Assembly: GCA_003427395.1 (NCBI GenBank)
Contig: BFEA01000168.1
Coordinates: 1,192,701-1,237,400, forward strand
DNA length: 44,700 nt
Origin: Chara braunii
Taxonomy: Eukaryota > Streptophyta > Charophyceae > Charales > Characeae
Direction of reading: 5' to 3'
Part shown: one piece after another, positions 31,599 to 43,189 of the stretch
Layout: each line of letters starts with the position of its first letter
Position numbering within the stretch: the stretch's first letter is position 1
The notes under the pieces: generated by a model
Told to the model about the DNA's origin: nothing
Databases searched by the model: none
Seen by the model: only the letters and a program-made list of their open reading frames with translations
Program-made: the position numbers and the translations under genes

Positions 31599-33598
31599 GG
31601 GCAGAAACCCTGACAAGGGTATCTGCCCAGGTTTTTCCTTGTCAGACGCTGTCTGACATTTTCATTGAAACGGGACTTGATGGGACTGACGTTGCCAAAC
31701 GTTTATTCAGACCTACCTTGTGACAGAGAAGACTACAATTGTTTGAGTCGAGGTTCAGACCCTTGTGACGGGCGACTATAATAGCGGTAGTCGCCAGTGT
31801 GACCTGTTAGTCGTGACTCCTAATAGAGTCGTGACAACACACGGTCGTGGGAATGCTGAAACTAGACCTAGCTTAGCAGCCGCGCGATTCAGGGCCTAAG
31901 TAGGCTCAAAAGTGCGGTCAAGCGAGGTATAGGGCCGCGACGCGGAGAAAGTAGGGGACATTTTTCTTTATTGTTTTTGGACCGTGGGGCTTACTCCGTA
32001 CGAAAGGCCAGTGCCGTATCCGCTGCCTAAAAGGCTGGCCACGACACCATCAGGTTGAGCCGCCCGATGAATGGGCGGCGACGTGAGTGTTGCGGGACCA
32101 GGAGGCTGCCGTGCCAACGGCGACACGACTGATTTTGTGAAAAGGGGCTGACGAGGCCCGCCTATGGCCATGGTTGGGCATCCTGCTGGGCTGCTACCCT
32201 TCATATAGAAGGGTAGCAGGCTTAGCTTTTGTGAAAGGAGCTAACCCAGTAGGTTACCATGTTGAACTCTTACCGTGCAGATACCGGGATCGAAGCCGAA
32301 AGGGCCTACTAGGCGCAACTCCTTTTGGAACTGCCTTGCAGCGGGCGAGGTCGATCTCGACTGCACGATCACATAGATCGCCCGACCGAGATTGGCCGCG
32401 CGAGATTAGCATGACCCCTGCTCAAGGACGACACACATAAATCGAGAAATGGTCCGAATTTTTTTTTTTTTTCTTGTTGTTCGATCCAAGGGCGATACGA
32501 ACTCAGGTCTGTATTTCACTAGTCCGGGGAGGGGAGGTAGCAGCAGTCGTTGGTATAAGCCAGCGATTGCAACGGAAAAAAAAAAAACGGTGCCAAGTGG
32601 CGCTTTCCGAAGTACTGGAGCCTTAGGCTTCAGAAAACTGTGTGCTGCCCGTTTCGACGGGCAACAGTATGGGGGAACGAAGTAGTTTTTTCTTTTTTTT
32701 TATTTGTTATTTTTAAATTCTTTTTTAAGATTTTTTTTTTTTTCCCCTTTTTTTTCTTCATTTTGGATTCGAGGTGTCCGTTCGTTCAACGAACGGGCTG
32801 CAACTATAGAAGTAGGGAACAACGTCCCTTATTCTGTGACTGCGGACCGATACAGGATGCTACAGTACTTGGCTGGAACAGCTGGGGGGAACTCCAGTTG
32901 CTACACCTGTGCCTGAATTTGGCGCGTTTCAGTGCCAGATACAGGCGTAGGGTGGCGATTGGAGTTTGGACTAAGAAAGAAGGGGAGCCCATTCGTCCGA
33001 ACGGGTTGCAACAGTACAGGGGACAACTTCTGCGCCCGTTTTCGACGAACGGGCTGGCAACTGCAGCAAGCAAAACAACAACCTTGGCTGTTGCGTGGGA
33101 GCACGACAGACTCCCACAAAGTTCGACCTTGGGATCCGCGATCCTGCGGTCAAGATCGCCGCATGTGCGGAGTTGGAAATAGAAAAGTAGAGTGGGAAGA
33201 GAAAGGAGCAGTCACGGCCGCGAAGAGAAAGGAGCAGTCACGGCCGCGAACGTGGCCGCGGCCATGTACCAAGTTCAAGCAGTATTGGCCTGAATGCAGT
33301 CATTCAAGCCAAAGTTGTGAACTGGAGGGTCAGTGAGGGGAACTTGGCTGGAAAAAACCATTTTCCCGCTGAACCTGCACTCAGTGTGGGGCTGAGTGCA
33401 GGGAAAAGGGAGAAAAAAAGGGGGGCAATTGAGTACAACTGCCACCCTAAGTGTGTGCCTGAGGTGAGATAGCCTCAGTCCGTTGATCTGACTCAGATCA
33501 ACGACCCCAGGCAAGTGACGAATTTTGCCTGGGGGCACTTGAGGCTGCTGCTGCCCTCCTCATCCACTACAAAAAAGGCAGTTGTCCCCCAACTGCCT
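31599..33598. repeat. Hairpin array of left X copy
   Basis: Perfect or near-perfect stems include GTCAGAC (31,641-31,657), GGCGACTA (31,771-31,795), CTGCTACCCTTC with 5-nt loop (32,191-32,219), TGCCCGT (32,646-32,663), CTGgAGCC (32,615-32,633), GTGGGAG (33,095-33,117), CTGCACTCAG (33,375-33,401), CGTTGATCTG (33,481-33,503), CCCCAGGCAA (33,505-33,534) and AGGCAGTTG (33,576-33,598). Stems are 7-12 bp with loops of 3-10 nt. Confidence 0.85.
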
Positions 33599-33949
33599 CA
33601 CATTTGCCTCCAGTTGCCAGTGTGATAGCACACTTGCCTCATTGCTGGAGTGTTGGAGAGGAGGCAGGAGTGCTGTCGGCGAAGCTGGAGGACAGCAAAG
33701 GAGCGTGGCGAGGGAGGAGACAACCATAGCCTTGGCTCGAGCACTCTGCTCCACCCCTTGGCAGGCTGGTCTCTAGGGAGACTCTGCGGCAGCGTGGTGA
33801 GGAGCGGCAACACAGCGTGGGAAGGAGTGACGGGCAGCACGACAACTGGTAGAAGTGTGCCGATCGATGTTTTCGACAACCATAACCCATTTTTTGTGGG
33901 GTTATGCTGTCGAAATACCGTGACGTCGGCACAACACCTTTATTTTGAA

Positions 33950-34310
33950 GGGTGACACTACCGTCAACGACACTTTTTAGGGGTGACGCTGCCGTTCTCA
34001 CGGCACGTCGGCGCGACACTTTGTTTTGAAGAGTGATGCTGCCGTTTTTTTTACTGCAGTACGACGCAGAGAAACGTTGCCGTTTTTTTTACAATGGTAC
34101 GATACGGCAAAGCGCTGCCGTTTTTTTACGATGGTATGGCACGACGAAGCGCTGCCGTTTCTTTTTTTTTTACAGTGGTACGGCACGGCAAAGCACTGCC
34201 GTTTTTTTTTTACGGGGTACAGCGCGACGACGCGCTGCTATTTTTCGACGCGGTTTCGGCACGACAATGGAATTGCGGCACGACGGTGGGACGTGCGGTG
34301 CAGAAGTGAA
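33950..34310 (+). repeat. VNTR of left X copy
   Basis: Repeated GCTGCCG, then a T-run, then TACnATGGTACGnCACGnCAAAG, with a period around 40-45 and at least six units. A related VNTR lies inverted in the right copy at 43,190-43,590, where minus-strand units read TTTTTACTGCGGTGGTACG ... AAAGTGCTGCCG. Confidence 0.8.
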
Positions 34311-37183
34311 AGTTTCTTTTACGATACGAAAAAGTTTTTTGTTGCGGCGCGGCGTCTGCTTTTCTTGATGAAGGTCTGCTACCGTTGGTGTGTACGACAA
34401 CAACAGCGTGACATAGTGGCGGTTGACGACATGCGACGGTACGAAATCTGAGCTCGACGGGCGGGTTTATTTTTTTTATGCGGCATATGAGATAAATGTT
34501 TTGTAGTTGGGACTACTTAACACTTGCGGCAGTGGGACTGGACTACTTGGGACTGCCTGGGTTCAGTTGGGACTGACGTGGGACGCGGACGGTCATTTGC
34601 AGCAGTCTCGACGCATGCGATTTTGAGATTCGGCACCGGTTTTATTTTTTTTGAGAAGTATGGCGGAAACGGTTTTTGACTCAATAGTCATTCGACGAAG
34701 TGTTTGATAGCATGGGACCACATGGAACCGCGTGGGACTATCTAGGACCGCTTGAAACCAGTTGGGACTGACGTGGTACCAGAAAGAGTGTTTTTCTGGG
34801 ATGCATGCGGCTCGTCTTCACGCTTAGGCTACCGCGGGTGAGGCGTGCGAGTGAGAGGTGGTTTGGTCAGGATTTTCCTTGAGAGTACAACTTTCAGCGG
34901 CACACACGGCTTGTTGGTTGACTTTCTTGAGTGAGCCAGGGCGCTTCTTTGGCACCACCACTCAAGGTCAGTGTACAACTCGGACTCCCTTCACACCTGT
35001 GTGCACCCACACATTGCTTGACCCTTTTGCTTTGAATGTTCAGGAGAAAAGGTTGAGTGGGGTTGTGGGTGTCATGCATGAGTGAAAGGTGGGTCTGACA
35101 AGAGTAGTGAGACTTTGCTTGTCTTTTTTTTATTGTGTTGTCTGCGTGGTGTTCAGGTGAGTAAAAAGACTATGTATAAAAGTGGGACAAAATGCTATTT
35201 GACAAAATGACAGAGAGTTTCACCTCCTTAACTTTTTCCTTTCGTTTGTGAGTTGGGTGAACTTGTTTGCTATTTTTGAAGGATAATCGATGGGTACCGT
35301 GAGAAAAATAATTTTGAAAACAGAAAAAGAATAAAAAAATAATGAATTTAACTCTTCCCAAGGAAACTCGTTCTATCCCGAACGACTCTCTTACTTGTGC
35401 TTGTCCGAATGAGTCTTTATCACTCGCTCTTGACTTTTCTTTTCGTCTAAGTTACCCTTTCGCAAGAGGGGATGGGTAATCTGATCCCGGACGGAGTCTG
35501 AGGGCTCCCTCTTTCTAGGAAGCATCTGGGCGGGGGTTCGTTACTTTAGGAGCCGGCCATGTTATCGGCTTAGAGTGGACCGTCTTCGACGGGGGGGTAC
35601 TTTGCTGTCGTGGAGGAGCCAACGTGACTCCTAAGATCCGAGTCTCTACTCGGGTGAGGAGGAAGAGTATCCCAAACCACTTCCTAAAGGGTTGGACGCG
35701 CTGTGACAAAGGATGAACGTCGGTTCTTCCGTACTGGTAAGCGGGAAGGGGGTTGACCTACAAACTCTTCAGGTGGCCACCTTAGGAGCCATCAACGTGT
35801 GGAGAACTGGGGTCACAAGAAGCCCAGTTTGTGTGCTCACTAGTTTCGAATGGAGTGCGAGTAGGCACTACCTTCGTGGATCCGGTTTGCGTTATAAGAA
35901 GTGCAGACCCATGGTATAGGTAGAACGAAGTGATGATGTTCTCTTTGGAAAAAAATACAATTATGACAATGCTATGCCCTTATAGTGAAGGCGGGTACTT
36001 CATCATTCGTGGGACAAAAAGAGCCATCATAGTCCAGAAGGAGAAGGCGACCAACAAAACTTGAAAATGGTCCTCTACCTCAGGCGAGATAGCCGAAATG
36101 TTGAGTTCGTTTGAATTGGTGGTTGATTTGTGTGACTATCTTGAATTTTATTCGCAGACATCATTCACACCTAAGTTAGAACGGTTAAAACGTCTTCGTT
36201 CAAAGACTCGACCGCTAACGTGGTTGTGTTTAAATATATTTTCATAGGGAACAAAAGGTGTATGACTTTCCTTTCGTCGTTGGTCAATATAAGAATGGGA
36301 TGAATAACTTTGGCAACATGTCTCATTAAGTTAAAAATGTGTCAGTCCAGCTACTTTGTCGGACGGATTGAGTTTTGTCTAAGCCAACTTTTGTTGGCTC
36401 ATCTTATAGTGTTTTGTCAAACTCAAGCTGATGATGATTGATTTTCTTTTTGTTTTCGTATTTTCATTTCATTTTCTGATTTGACTTAAGTTACCGAGTC
36501 TATTCATGTTGAAACCGTTTATTCCTTCATTTTGACATTTATTTTTTTATGATCGATTGAATTCAATGTCAACTCGTGTTGAACTGATTAGACCACGTTA
36601 TTCTTGTCTGTGACTTTCTCTTTTGTCTATAGGTAAAAGAGACTAAGATTGTTTTATCGACGTTGGGTTTTTCCTTCGCTCGACCGAACTCTTCCTAGTT
36701 GACCGACGACACTCCGCGCCTCAGGAGATTAGCGCCCCAAAGGACGGACGATATTCGGGTTCGTCGGCGTTTGGTCGAGCGTCTCCTATATTGCAACGAA
36801 ATGAGCAAATGCCCTCGGCCGACCCACCTCTGCATCTGCATCCTCGAAAACTTTCACACGTGGGTCGGCAGCTCGGTAGGGATACGCCCCCGAGGGTGGT
36901 AACAACCCCTCGAGGAGGGTAAGTTGTGCCCCGCGGAACCCTATCTTATCGTAGGGCGCCGCAGGAAGTACAACTGGCGCACCTGGTCGGAGTGGTGAAG
37001 CCGGGCGGCGTGTAGTGTAACGGCAGCGCGTTGCGTCACACCGTTCCCGAGTTGTCTCTCTTCGTTTTGGTTTTTGGTTTTGACTCCTGCGTGACGCGGC
37101 TGGGAGGGCTCTCGCCGCCGCCAGAGCGGCGGGAGCCGATGCGCTCGACGGGTGGCACCGTTGAGGGGATAACGACAAACCAC

Positions 37184-37493
37184 CGTTGTCCCTAGCGAAA
37201 CGACACTTAAGTGTTTTATTGAACTATTTTAATTTCAAACGAGCATCATTTGAAAATAAGCCTGATAACATGCCGTTATCAAACCTATTTTTTAAAGATA
37301 GTTAGATTCATTTTCTTTTATTAATGCTACTTCTTTAGAAGACAAGGTATGAATCGGTTATGTTCTGCTTACCTCGACGAAATAGTAGGAAAGTCTTATA
37401 ATATTTATATGCTGACAAGTGATGGACCTCACGAGTCATTTCAACTTCTTACCTTTATGCCTCATCGCTTGCAGGTTAATCTTCTCGCAGCGA
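37184..37493 (+). other. Leader between X and gag
   Basis: AT-rich DNA ending in CTCATCGCTTGCAGGTTAATC, which contains a good 3' splice-site match just before the gag ATG at 37,494. No primer-binding site is recognised. Confidence 0.35.
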
Positions 37494-38450
37494 GATGGCG
37501 GAAGGTAGCAGGCTGAATGACGGTCCTTGAGACAAAATAGACAAGTTGATTAAAACACTCGGAGAGAAGATCGAAAGAGTGGCGACTGTTCCAAAGATTG
37601 ATGTCTCGATTTTTAATGGTGACAATGTTGTGAAATTTATTTCAGCGTTTGAGCAATTGGCCGCTGCTCATTAGTGGGATGAGCAGACGATGCTGAAAAT
37701 AGTGGTGTCATGGGTGCATAAAGACGTTCGTCGGAAGGTAGCGATACTAGTTTCAAAAGCCAGAAGTTGGAAGGATTTCGATCAAAAGATGTTCGACATG
37801 TTCAAGCTCGAGAACGAAACTCTGACTCGTTATGACCTCCGGAATGTTTGTCATGACAAATATCCTACGTACGGGAAGTTCCTTTCTGTGTTTGAACGAG
37901 TGGTTCGTCTTGTTCCGGACCTCTCAGAAATGAATACGAGTAGGATGTTTCTCGCGAACTTTTCTGAGGGAGAAATGCGTTTTTTCTTAAAGGTGTTAGA
38001 TCTTCTTTGTTTGGCAGAAGATCCGTGAAAAAATTCGATCAGGTTCTTCATCTGGATCTGAAAACCATACATCAACAATTAGTCTCTGATAACAATGCAT
38101 ACCAGCGTGATCATCGTATTTTGAGATAACTTTCTGAGGCGAAAGAGTCTTTGAAAGTCATGAGAGAAAAAGATTCTGAGACAACAACTGTTATCGGGTT
38201 GTCGAAGGAGTGTGACAATAAGAAGCGGAAGGGTACAGTTGACTCTTTTGTCAGAGATGTAAGGCATAGACGAGAGGAGGTTCAACCTAGTATTCGGGAT
38301 GTACCGAAAGCTGAAAATATTCAGTATGCGGCCAAAGACAATCATGACAATTGTCGCTCTCGACGAGCAAAAAATTGGTGGAAGAAAGTGAGGTGTCGCT
38401 CTTGTGGTTTGATATGACACACCCCACGTTATTGCCCATCTCGACAAAGC
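37494..38450 (+). pseudogene. Retrotransposon gag-like gene with CCHC zinc knuckle, broken
   Basis: From ATG 37,494: MAEGSRLNDGP, stop, then DKIDKLIKTLGEKIERV and FNGDNVVKFISAFEQLA, stop, WDEQTMLKIVVSWV. The 37,690-38,028 stretch holds RSWKDFDQKMFDMFKLEN and YGKFLSVFERVVRLVPD, the layout of a retrotransposon gag core. A frameshift near 38,025 leads to KKFDQVLHLDLKTIHQQL, another stop, and a basic region ending CRSCGLI, stop, HTPRYC. That is a C-X2-C-X4-H-X4-C knuckle (38,394-38,435) with TGA in the variable spacer. No protease or polymerase follows; after 38,470 sequence passes into an inverted LINE. The gag may be Ty3/gypsy type; LTR class not proven. Confidence 0.7.
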
Positions 38451-38559
38451 GATGATGTGAATAATGTAATAAGCAAGACCCATTTCAAGCAGAAAGCAAG
38501 GATAAATTGTTTTGATAGATTTATAAGTGAATCATTGGTTATTGCAAGAAACATGTGTT

Positions 38560-39603
38560 CAATGTTTGATTTTGGTAAATTATGGTAAATTTGGTGTTAT
38601 CTCTGGCAGCATCTTGTCTTTCGAGTTGTCATTCCCCAAACATTGACTGAATGTATAACAAAAAAATGCAAAGCAAGGATAATAAAGCATTGTTGATAAT
38701 CAATATTCTCCCATACAAGGACAGGTGAGTAACTTTTCCCCATGTAGTTGTCTGTTGTCATGATCGCTGAAGGAGGATGCCCTCCTGGTCAATACTGCAT
38801 AAAAGCAGTGAAACCTGGACGCCCAAAAAGCGCTCAGATTCCTCTGCAACAATGCGCTTCATACCCCAGTTCACAGGCAATACGTGGATAGTTGGGAGGT
38901 AGAATACGAACTTTGCCCAATTAACCGAAGCTTCAGAAAGTTCAACCGAAGCTTCAGAAAGTTCTCAATACTCGTCCAGGCACAACTTGAGAGCATTCAT
39001 TGACTGTGTCGAGTTTTTAGAAATAGCGAATAAATCATCCGTCAGTGCCTTTACTTTGCACTGGGAGTAGCCGGCCTTTAGGCCAATAATCCATTGGTTA
39101 GATCGAATGTTGCAGAGCATATTCTCTATTTGAATAACAAAGAGGAGAGTGGCCAAAGGACACCCCTGTCTCAGAGAACGCGAGAGGGAGAAAGGTGCAG
39201 AGAAGTTACCATTCACCATTACCGAAGCAGTTGACAAGGAATACAGGGCCACTACCCAGTTACATAGATTCTTACCAAAACCCAGATGTCCCAGAGTTGT
39301 AAGAATATAAGTCCAGTTTACCCGATCGTAAACTTTTTCGAGGTCCAACATTAGGATAGTCATGTTTGACTGTGTGTTTTGCACCACTTCCAAGGCCTCA
39401 ATAGCAGTAATGATGTTGTCGAAGATCGAGCAGCCTCTAACAAAGGCCGCTTGATCATTGGAAATCAAGGTGGGGAGGTATTTCTTTAGACGTTTGGCCA
39501 AAATTTTGACCAAGAGCTTATAGGACACATTGAGGACAAAAATCGGTCTCCAATTCCTGATCTCTGATCTATCACCTTTCTTATAAAGCAAGAAAATCAT
39601 CCC
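38560..39603 (-). pseudogene. LINE reverse transcriptase, 5'-truncated
   Basis: On the minus strand 39,600-38,965 is open for 211 codons. Order: FLLYKKGDRSEIRNWRPI, QAAFVRGCSIFDNI, ILMLDLEKVYDRVNW (first catalytic Asp), SRSLRQGCPLATLLFVIQIE, and KALTDDLFAI, where the usual F/YADD is LTDD and both Asp are kept. After the stop, an in-frame 21-base duplication (two ELSEASV) and further LINE segments follow (NWAKFVFYLP, RFLGVQVSL, LYGRILIINNALLS) with stops, to about 38,560. The endonuclease and first RT part are missing: homology begins exactly where the X right copy ends. Related LINE tail sequence is at 11.5-12.6 kb, but that is another copy. Confidence 0.88.
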
Positions 39604-40699
39604 GTTGTCGACCGCATCGGCCCTCGCATAAAAACGAGGGCCCTCCTGGCCATGTCACGCAGGAGTTCACCTAAAACATAACTTCAAGAGACAACTCGAA
39701 AACGACGCATTGCTTTCCGCGAACCGCCGAGATGGACGCGGTTGCAACGCTCCTTCGCCGCTCTAGCCGGGTGCGCTAGCGGTACGTCCCGCGGTTTCCA
39801 ACGACAGGACAGGTTCCTGCGGGGCATAAGCTTGCTTCCCTAAGGGGCTATCACCACCCTTAGGGGCATATCCCTACCGAGCTACTGATCCACATGCGAA
39901 GGCTTTTAAATGCAATCACAGAGGTAAATCAGCCGAGGGCGTTTGCTCGTCTCGCTGCATTATAGGAAATGTTTGGCTAAATGCCGAATAGACCCGAACA
40001 CCGATCGTTCCTTGGGGCGCTGATCTCCTAAGTACGACGCGTACGTCGGTCGACTAGGATAGTCTCAATCAAGCGTGAAAACAATCCTTAGTCCCTTAAT
40101 AATCAAAACAACATAGATTCACATACCTTAAAATAAAATCACACAATTCAAACCGTTGACTTGATGAGCTGGTCTGCCAAGTGTTTCTTTTCAACCTGTA
40201 TGACTGAACAACGTTTACATTATCATTCCGAGATTATTAATTAGAGAAATAACTAAGACTGATTTTATTATCATGACTACTGAAACTCGCCATGATTAAC
40301 TTCTGCAAGTAAATACCATTGGTACCATGCAACTACCTGGAGGAGCGAGTGACAACTTTGTTGGTCGCTTTGTCCTCTTGGACTATAATTACTTTTTATA
40401 TTCCACGAACGATGGAGTATCCATCTCCAACACCAAGTTACACAACACATAAATGTTTCATCTTCCGCTGCTTCGCTTGATAACTTTTTCAGACGTTCGC
40501 TTTTCACTTTATCCAGCTTATTTTTATGCGAACGATTACCCCTCAATGCATAAGCATGATAGTGACATCATCAGGGTAATCCGAATACTATTTATCCGGC
40601 GGTCCTAACTGTATAAAGTGTTTTTGTTTTTGTTTTTGGGATTACCTCGTGAAACCATAAGTCTTATGGTTTCCTCAACGGGACTGAGTTTATGCGATG

Positions 40700-41855
40700 T
40701 GTTTACTAAATCCAAGTAGATTTCAGAAGACGATGTCTAACCCTGGTAGATTTGTCGCCCACCGTGCACCTGTGCCTCCATGAATCCAAACGCGCCAGTT
40801 TATCGTCGTCAAATATCAGGGTAGACATTCGTCCACATCGCACAACTGTAACAATCCGAGTGTTGTAGAAAGAGACCATCCACGAAGTTAGTCTCCATAA
40901 TATAACTCGGAAGGGTCGATTGAGTCCAAACAAATGTAGCGTCTGAGTGTCCCGGATCCGGATGACGCCGAAACGTCTGCCGGACGAGGTAATTCTGATA
41001 CTCACAATGACTCGAGAGAGACATTGGAGATTACTAGCGCGGTGGAAATACAATGTATAACCAAAAAGTTCGTCGCGAGTTCGAGCAGTGTTTGCCCGAA
41101 AATCCGCGCGAGTAGTAGGGAAAAATCCCTCGCCGTTTAAGGGTAGTGCAATGAAGCTGATCCAATCAATAGGAGAATCATCTCGAATTCACAACAGCTG
41201 CTCTGCTCCCCTGATAATATCCTCCTCAGGCGTATCACGAACCAGCAAATACCTCGGAATTGTCAAATCTCGTCGTGCTCCAAGCATCTGCGTATCAGAA
41301 CAAAGTCAAAATTAGTCGCGTAGATGTTCCTCTAGTTCTTCCGCCTCGACCTCCAAATCATCATTGTATAATGGCTCGATGTCTATGATTGCGAACCTAT
41401 TTGCTCGCACCCATCCTACGTAGTATATACCGAAGAAAGGTCCTTGTCGTTCGTTTAGCCAAAGCACGTATCGAGCGAAACCTTATTTCAGCAATTTCGT
41501 CCACCCGTGGATTGAGCTTGTAGGGGTGCTATATTACCAAGTTCATATTGATGAAGTCGCGTTCGGGCAATGGCGGTGCAAACTCATAATAGATAATATC
41601 CAGGCCAGATTCTGTTCTAAATATAAGTCGTCTGGGAGGTCTCTGCGCGCTCCCACTCCAGAATCGAGGAACATCCTCCTCATAATACAGTTCAGACGGG
41701 TTGTAAACAAGTCGTCCAATCCTTTCTACTCTTACTCCATTACGCCTCTGAAGTTCAACTCTTTCATGTGCCAGGTCTCGGTTGTGGAAATAAAACAAGT
41801 CTGTAGATCTCAAAATCATCTGAAAAAGAGAAGACAATTGTGTTTAGGTTAAACT
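40700..41855 (-). pseudogene. Unrecognised spliced coding remnant inside right X copy
   Basis: Minus-strand exon-like pieces: after CTTCTCTTTTTCAG at 41,820, codons give MILRSTDLFYFHNRDLAHER, VRVERIGRLVYNPSELYYEE and PPLPERDFINMNL before a GTAATA donor-like site near 41,535. A following stretch, after a frameshift, gives YVLWLNERQGPFFGIYYVGW and EVEAEELEEHLRD, stop at 41,312. After GATACGCAG, from 41,287, comes MLGARRDLTIPRYLLVRDTP and FIALPLNGEGFFPTTRADF with one internal TGA, then further frames to 40,706. Composition and splice signals look coding. No family is recognised and the left copy lacks it. Confidence 0.45.
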
Positions 41856-43189
41856 TTTGTCCCTGAATATTATTCAGTTATTTATCTTCTTCCTGACCCG
41901 TGCTTCTTATGACACGACCAACCACGTCAGGAGTATCTAAATGTACTCCGTTCAGCTAGTAGGACATGAGTTGGCTGCTTTTGGCACCAACTCTCTATAC
42001 GTCAGCGGTATCTAGAATGACCACTTAGAACGGGAGTGCTAAAGCAGTTTTCCCTTTTACACAAGGCGTCAAGAATAAATTTCTTCCGTGAAAGATGCCT
42101 TTTCCATTTCCCTAAGAGGTGGTCTGGGATACTCCACCTCCTCGTCCAAGCACAAAGCTCGGATCTCAGAAGTCGGACCGTCTCCACCGAATCGGCATGG
42201 TACCCCCCCGCAAAGCGGTCCACTCTGATTCGATAACAGGGTCGGCCCCTAAGGCAGCGAACCCCCGCCCCAGATGCCTCCTAGAAAAAGGGAAAACACC
42301 TACACGGCAAACATATAAAATCTTGACGCCTAACGTCAAAAGTTAACTTGGACGAAGAAAAAGAGAGTTGTAAAGAGAAAGAAATCATTCAGACTGACAG
42401 GCATAGATAGAGAAGGATCATTCGGAAAAGAATGGGTCACCTCAGGGATAAGTCTAAATCCAATTGAACTTCTCTTCCTTGTGCTCGCTTAGTTTTTCGC
42501 TGTCTTCTTTTCTCTTTCGTTCATACTTAAAACACAAGCACAGAGATGAAAGGTCAACCATTCTTTCACCGTCATCACCCTCATCCATTCCAACCCACAT
42601 GCCGTACCTGCAGTCAAGCCCAACGATTCACAAACCACCATGCATTCCTCTACTATTGTCAGACTCCCTGTCATACACGCAAGAACACACATTATTTTCC
42701 CTTTTCAATGAACATTCAACGAACCAGGTCAAAGTAAGTGTGGGTTCACACAGGTGTGAACGGAACTGAGTCAAATTAACTGACCACTGACCTTGAGTGA
42801 AGTAGTACGGTCTACTCAAGAAGACCGTATAAATTTTTCGCTTTCCTGACGAGAAGGTTGCCGCACCAGCCATCACCAAAGTGATCGACACCACTCTCTT
42901 GTGACGACCGCCTGCCAGAGCACCCTCTCAGCAATCAATCGCTTCCCAATGATCAGGCGTCGTTACCCTCAGCCGCTCGCAAAGTGGACCACGTCACTCC
43001 CTTGTGACGACCACCTGCCACAACACCACCTTATTTATTTCTTTTTGTAAGTGTCGCCGCCACTAGCCTTGACTTGTCACCTCGTGACAGTGCCGTCAAG
43101 TCCACGCCATCTCAAAATACCCTACTATAGCGGCACCTTCCTTGCGCCAAGGCCCAGCTGCCACTCAATATAAAATTACTGCCGTCGCC

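Larger units (their letters stand above)
31593..37183 (+). mobile_element. Element X, left copy (long hairpin-rich LTR or 5' region)
   Basis: Starts TGTGGGGGCAGAAACCC after a satellite half-unit. Blocks at 33,095-33,117, 33,505-33,780, 34,955-35,100, 35,505-35,720, 35,985-36,090 and 36,690-37,165 match, in order and inverted, blocks between 44,650 and 39,605. Shared words include AGCACTCTGCTCC, CACTCAAGGTCAGTG, TTCACACCTGTGTG, AGAGTGGACCG and GCTCGGTAGGGATA. Other parts lack visible similarity or have indels. It leads, in the same orientation, into the gag-like remnant at 37,494. A TG start, gag downstream and no coding body suggest a very long LTR plus leader, but an LTR end and primer-binding site were not found. 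The element class is inference. Confidence 0.6.

Noticed and set aside
32240-32310. tRNA-Lys-like stretch with A-box-like AGCTAACCCAGTAGG, GAACTCTTA and B-box GGATCGAAGCC
   Set aside because: The acceptor and T stems do not pair and the D region has extra bases. It could be a worn SINE promoter, but a tRNA gene is not supported.
35173-35181. TATAAAAG as a core promoter inside the left X copy
   Set aside because: A plausible TATA box, but the right copy does not show it at the aligned place and single TATA words are common in this DNA.
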